From: JANSWY01 sp965243755
GTDB taxonomy: Bacteria > Bacteroidota > Bacteroidia > Cytophagales > Cyclobacteriaceae
Direction of reading: 5' to 3'
Assembly: GCA_965243755.1 (NCBI GenBank)
Contig: CBDEVW010000006.1
Span: forward strand, 434,001-498,000
DNA: 64,000 nt
Shown here in pieces: positions 60,734 to 64,000 of the stretch; position 1 is the stretch's first letter; the number at the start of each line of letters is the position of its first letter. The notes beneath the pieces are model-generated. The model saw nothing but the letters and a program-made list of their open reading frames with translations, had not been told where the DNA came from and searched no databases. Both the position numbers and the translations under genes were made by a program.

Positions 60734-61401
60734 ATCCTACAATTCGCATATCGCTCATTTGCTTAATCAGTGTTGCATTGCTTTCCTGTGCAAATAACGA
60801 AGAGCATTCAAAGGACCATCACAGCATTATGGAGAATCTACCATCGGTAATGGAGGATTCTATAGTCATTGATGAGCAAATGAAATTGTTGATGCAAGAC
60901 CTTGAAAAGGTTTTGGTGGATCTTCCCGTAAATGAGGAGTTAGAAAGTAGTAAACCTGCAGCCCGAAATAAAGCTTTCGTGTTGACAAGGAAGCAGCACA
61001 TCGTCTCATTCCCTTGCTCCAACTGCCATGTGGATATGTCAGAAATTACACAAAATGAGACCAAAGATGCTCATTGGGATATTCAACTGAACCATGCAGG
61101 TGTGGACATCATGGCGTGTAAAACGTGCCATAACCAGCAAAGCCCAAACGAACTTGTTTCTCTGACTGGTAAAGCAATTGATTTTGATCATAGTTACCAG
61201 GTATGTGCGCAGTGCCATTCCGGTCAGGCCAAAGACTGGCTTGGTGGAGCGCACGGAAAAAGGGTAAGGGGCTGGATCAACCCGAGGCTAATCAATGGTT
61301 GTGTGAGTTGTCACGATCCGCATCAACCCAGTATCAAGAGCAGATGGCCTGCCAGATTGAATACAAGTATGATAAAAGAGAGAGAGGACCCTAACCGATA
61401 A
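60730..61401 (+). CDS. Tetrahaem cytochrome c lipoprotein
   Basis: A 223-residue lipoprotein (lipobox SVALLSC, C20) with four CxxCH motifs at residues 96-100, 130-134, 159-163 and 191-195. Additional conserved histidines (HWDIQLNH, GAHGKR) could give bis-His ligation. An acidic helical linker (about 25-90) separates anchor and haem domain. It occupies the place where NapC or NrfB-type relays occur and presumably carries electrons between the NrfCD-like module and NapB. The start ATG 60730 overlaps the napB stop; the in-frame ATG 60712 would put six residues before the signal. Confidence 0.88.
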   Translation: MNPTIRISLICLISVALLSCANNEEHSKDHHSIMENLPSVMEDSIVIDEQMKLLMQDLEKVLVDLPVNEELESSKPAARNKAFVLTRKQHIVSFPCSNCHVDMSEITQNETKDAHWDIQLNHAGVDIMACKTCHNQQSPNELVSLTGKAIDFDHSYQVCAQCHSGQAKDWLGGAHGKRVRGWINPRLINGCVSCHDPHQPSIKSRWPARLNTSMIKEREDPNR

Positions 61402-61404
61402 GAT

Positions 61405-62412
61405 ATGACCAAACCAAATAATGCTCAGATGAATAGCGATGGATGCAACAAAGCATCATGTACTTGCCAGGGGGATGGGTTTGACCAGACCTTCGATAAG
61501 AAAACTGATCGAAGAGGCATGTTCAAATCGCTAACGGCGGGATTACTTGCGGGGGCCGGACTTGTTAATTCGTCCTGCAGTGTAACAGCGTCCGGTGAAA
61601 GTAAAGAAAAAAAACAGCTGGAATGGGAAGAGTTTTTCAAAGGCAACTATCGTTTGATGACTGATCAGGAAAAGGAAGATACAGTGAAACGATTGGAAAG
61701 GCTTTATGAACTCAATCAGGGTAAAAAAGCTACGGTATCCTCCAAGAAGGCAATTAAGGGAGTTTTGTTTGGATATGCATTTAATATCTCCAAATGTCAG
61801 GGTTACATGGATTGTGTGAATGCCTGTGTGCAAGAGAATAATCAGGATAGGAAATCTCAAATGCAATACATCCGGATCCACGAGCATAAAAATGGCGCGA
61901 TCAACTTTGAGCATGCTGATGATAATTATTTCCATGAGGTGCCGGCAGAAGGACACTTCTATATGGGTACGCAATGCTTTCATTGTGAAAACCCACCTTG
62001 CGTAGATGTATGTCCTGTAAAGGCTACCTGGAAGGAAGAAGATGGCATTGTGGTCATCGATTATGATTGGTGCATTGGTTGCCGGTACTGCATGGCCGCC
62101 TGTCCCTATGATGGCAGGAGATTCAATTGGTCAGCGCCAGAAGTGCCTGAAGAGGAGGTAAATCTTGTACAACATTACCTGGGAAACCGATTACGAAGCA
62201 AGGGAGTCATGGAAAAATGCACTTTCTGCATTCAGCGATCAAGAGACGGGAAAAATCCGGCCTGCGTTGAAGCATGCCCCACAGGAGCCAGAATATTCGG
62301 TAACCTGCTTGATCCCGATAGTGATATTCGCTGGGTACTGGCCAATAAGAAGGTTTTTAGATTGAAAGAGGACCTGGGTACGGAACCCAAGTTCTGGTAT
62401 TTTATGGACTAA
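61405..62412 (+). CDS. NrfC-like iron-sulfur protein with one altered cluster
   Basis: A 335-residue DmsB/NrfC-type ferredoxin with a twin-arginine motif (DRRGMFKSL, about residue 36) and export signal to about 58. Four cysteine groups: cluster 1 at C131-x2-Y134-x2-C137-x3-C141, where Tyr replaces the second Cys; cluster 2 at C191, C194, C199, C203; cluster 3 at C223, C226, C229, C233; cluster 4 at C272, C275, C287, C291. It should sit in the periplasm on the NrfD-like partner encoded 4 bases downstream. The Cys-to-Tyr change may mean a 3Fe-4S or differently tuned centre. Confidence 0.9.
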   Translation: MTKPNNAQMNSDGCNKASCTCQGDGFDQTFDKKTDRRGMFKSLTAGLLAGAGLVNSSCSVTASGESKEKKQLEWEEFFKGNYRLMTDQEKEDTVKRLERLYELNQGKKATVSSKKAIKGVLFGYAFNISKCQGYMDCVNACVQENNQDRKSQMQYIRIHEHKNGAINFEHADDNYFHEVPAEGHFYMGTQCFHCENPPCVDVCPVKATWKEEDGIVVIDYDWCIGCRYCMAACPYDGRRFNWSAPEVPEEEVNLVQHYLGNRLRSKGVMEKCTFCIQRSRDGKNPACVEACPTGARIFGNLLDPDSDIRWVLANKKVFRLKEDLGTEPKFWYFMD

Positions 62413-62416
62413 GCAG

Positions 62417-63637
62417 ATGAAACAGATCAGAATATTTTTTGCGCTGGTAAAAGATGCATTGAATGAAGCCACCCAGGGAAGCAGGTCGTATCACTTTTGG
62501 ATGGGTACATTAACTTTGCTGATGTTGATAGGTGCCTACAGTTATCATCAACAACTTGATGAGGGATTATCAGCGACCGGTATGAGTGATCGGGTCAGCT
62601 GGGGTTTGTACATTTCCAATTTCACCTTTCTGGTCGGGGTTGCAGCAGCGGCAGTTATGTTGGTATTGCCAACTTACATTCTTAAAGACTTTGATTTTTC
62701 AAAAGCCGTACTGATAGGAGAGGGACTTGCCGTATCTGCCCTGATAATGTGTCTGGCATTTGTGACGGTAGATTTGGGTGGACCTATTCGTGCATGGCAC
62801 CTTATCCCCTGGGTAGGGCTATTCAATTGGCCCGACTCAATGCTGGCTTGGGATGTTATTGTCTTAAATGGCTATTTGTTTATTAATATTACTGTTCCGC
62901 TATATATTCTGTTTACTAAATACAAGGGAAAGGAACCTAACAAGAAGTTCTATATTCCGGGGGTGATGATTTCAGTTTTCTGGGCCGTTGGCATTCACAT
63001 GGTAACGGCCTTTCTATACGCCGGATTGCCAGCACGGCCTTTCTGGAACAATGCCTTATTAGGGCCAAGGTTTCTTGCTTCCGCATTTGCAGCCGGACCC
63101 GCCTTGATCATACTGGCGCTACAGGTAATCCATCATTATTCAGATTACAAAATCGCCAAAACTACCCTCAGGAAAATTTCTTTGGTGGTGACGGTTGCTG
63201 CACAAATTAATCTGCTGATGTTATTTTCCGAATTGTTCAAAGAATTTTATGCACCCACCCATCACAGCATCAGTGCTGTATATCTATATTTTGGTCTCGA
63301 CGGAAAAAATGCGCTGATGCCCTGGATTTATTCTTCAGTAATCATGAACATCATTGCCACCATCATCTTAACAATCCACACCTTCAGAAAAGACCTTAAA
63401 TGGTTAAACCTTGCTTGCATACTGCTGTTTGTTGCGATTTGGATTGAAAAGGGCATGGGACTCATTATTCCCGGGTTCATACCAGGTCCATGGGGTGCTA
63501 TAGTAGAATATAGTCCCACTTGGGTGGAGGTTGGAGTGACTGTCGGAGTATGGGCGATGGGTCTGTTTATCTTTACCATACTCGTGAAAGCCGCTATCCC
63601 CATAGAAAATGGACGGTTGAGATTTAAAGTGCGATAG
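62417..63637 (+). CDS. NrfD/PsrC-like quinol-oxidising membrane subunit
   Basis: A 406-residue protein with about nine to ten membrane helices of the NrfD/PsrC family. Landmarks are WGLYISNFTFLVGVAAAAVM near residue 55, the WHLIPWVGLFNWPDSMLAWD segment and the conserved GLIIPGFIPGPWG near the C-terminus. NrfD-type subunits oxidise menaquinol and pass electrons to the NrfC-like partner. It takes the place of NapC/NapH in this operon. No haem ligands are needed. It is the last gene of the operon; no terminator was found in the 125 bases after it. Confidence 0.92.
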   Translation: MKQIRIFFALVKDALNEATQGSRSYHFWMGTLTLLMLIGAYSYHQQLDEGLSATGMSDRVSWGLYISNFTFLVGVAAAAVMLVLPTYILKDFDFSKAVLIGEGLAVSALIMCLAFVTVDLGGPIRAWHLIPWVGLFNWPDSMLAWDVIVLNGYLFINITVPLYILFTKYKGKEPNKKFYIPGVMISVFWAVGIHMVTAFLYAGLPARPFWNNALLGPRFLASAFAAGPALIILALQVIHHYSDYKIAKTTLRKISLVVTVAAQINLLMLFSELFKEFYAPTHHSISAVYLYFGLDGKNALMPWIYSSVIMNIIATIILTIHTFRKDLKWLNLACILLFVAIWIEKGMGLIIPGFIPGPWGAIVEYSPTWVEVGVTVGVWAMGLFIFTILVKAAIPIENGRLRFKVR

Positions 63638-63762
63638 GATCTATGTTCTTGAAAATACCTGATTCACAGACAGTAAAGTCCATATTTTGTTGGCAATAGG
63701 TAACTATTTTTAATGAATTTCCGATGATCTTTACATTCGATATTCATGAATCAGTTTTACTA

Positions 63763-64000
63763 ATGAAAAAGAGATTTTTATTTGGGTTGATTGCACTGGT
63801 TGCGTGCATAAAACCTGTCGATGTGGTCTATTCTCAATCCAGTGAGCTGGAAAAAAATGACGCTTTATACAAGGCCTGGGTAATCCCGGTGGACAATTCT
63901 CTCATGATCAAAGGTCATTTGAAGGAGACGACCAATAGTTCAATCATTATGTTCAATTCCAGGACTTTACAGGACCAGACTTTCAGCTTCCAACAAATTG
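63763..64000 (+). CDS. Exported or lipid-anchored protein, 3' end outside the window
   Basis: An ATG at 63763 opens a frame that runs off the right edge; 79 residues are visible. It starts with a signal sequence (MKKRFLFGLIALVACIKPVD). C15 in LVAC could be a lipobox cysteine, or cleavage may occur after VVYSQ. The following part (AWVIPVDNSLMIKGHLKETT) looks beta-rich, as in carboxypeptidase-like or barrel-plug domains of Bacteroidota surface proteins. No function can be assigned from the fragment. Confidence 0.7.
   Translation, partial: MKKRFLFGLIALVACIKPVDVVYSQSSELEKNDALYKAWVIPVDNSLMIKGHLKETTNSSIIMFNSRTLQDQTFSFQQI

Noticed and set aside
1..64000. tRNA genes, rRNA, insertion sequences, integrases, prophage or toxin-antitoxin modules
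   Set aside because: None was recognised on either strand; gaps are short and gene order is housekeeping-like. A covariance-model scan would be needed to exclude small RNAs fully.

Overview
The window looks like chromosomal DNA from a Bacteroidota bacterium, most likely a Cytophagales-type marine or soil lineage. The signs are a T9SS-type C-terminal sorting domain, a SusC-like TonB receptor with an N-terminal carboxypeptidase-like domain, many Bacteroidota-restricted families (DUF3667, DUF4296, DUF3822, DUF4159, DUF1573), the near absence of Shine-Dalgarno sequences, several TTG starts and promoters of the TTG...TAnnTTTG type. No tRNA, rRNA, insertion sequence, integrase or CRISPR array was seen. 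Genes are tightly packed on both strands. The assignment to an order is inference.

Layout. 1-11.5 kb: the end of an M49-like metallopeptidase; a peroxide-defence group (katG, oxyR, an ankyrin protein); DUF4159; a beta-phosphoglucomutase-like HAD enzyme; a PafA-type phosphatase broken by two +1 frameshifts; and a large GH63-type glucosidase. 11.5-39 kb: mostly housekeeping genes, namely guaA, a periplasmic-binding protein, hemL, kdsB with an ATGA-coupled 59-residue membrane protein and DUF3667, NfeD, a LysM protein, pyrE, Nudix, coaD, YggS, GH3, a BatA/DUF58 operon and mutS2. It ends with a BadF-type kinase and murQ for recycling of amino sugars from peptidoglycan.

40.2-47.3 kb: an AT-rich-looking block with a TonB-dependent receptor, a repeat-containing lipoprotein and a T9SS-secreted endonuclease I. 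It reads as a locus for scavenging extracellular DNA.

48.9-52.9 kb: a sulfur-assimilation unit on the minus strand (metZ, then a siroheme sulfite/nitrite reductase with a HEPN tail). Its regulation is the most striking thing in the window. A promoter is followed by a SAM-I (S-box) riboswitch, then a short leader ORF ending in six consecutive Cys codons whose last codons form the left arm of an intrinsic terminator. A second attenuator lies between metZ and the reductase: a 12-residue leader peptide with three Cys, then mutually exclusive antiterminator and terminator hairpins. I propose layered SAM and cysteine-tRNA control.

52.9-64 kb: a SprT-like protein, der, a Crp/Fnr regulator and a small membrane protein, then a periplasmic nitrate reductase operon (porin, NapD, NapA, a tetrahaem NapB, a tetrahaem lipoprotein, an NrfC-like ferredoxin and an NrfD-like membrane subunit). 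It has no NapC or NapGH inside the window, so electrons probably pass from quinol through the NrfCD-like module and the multihaem proteins to NapA. A secreted or lipid-anchored protein of unknown function runs off the right end.
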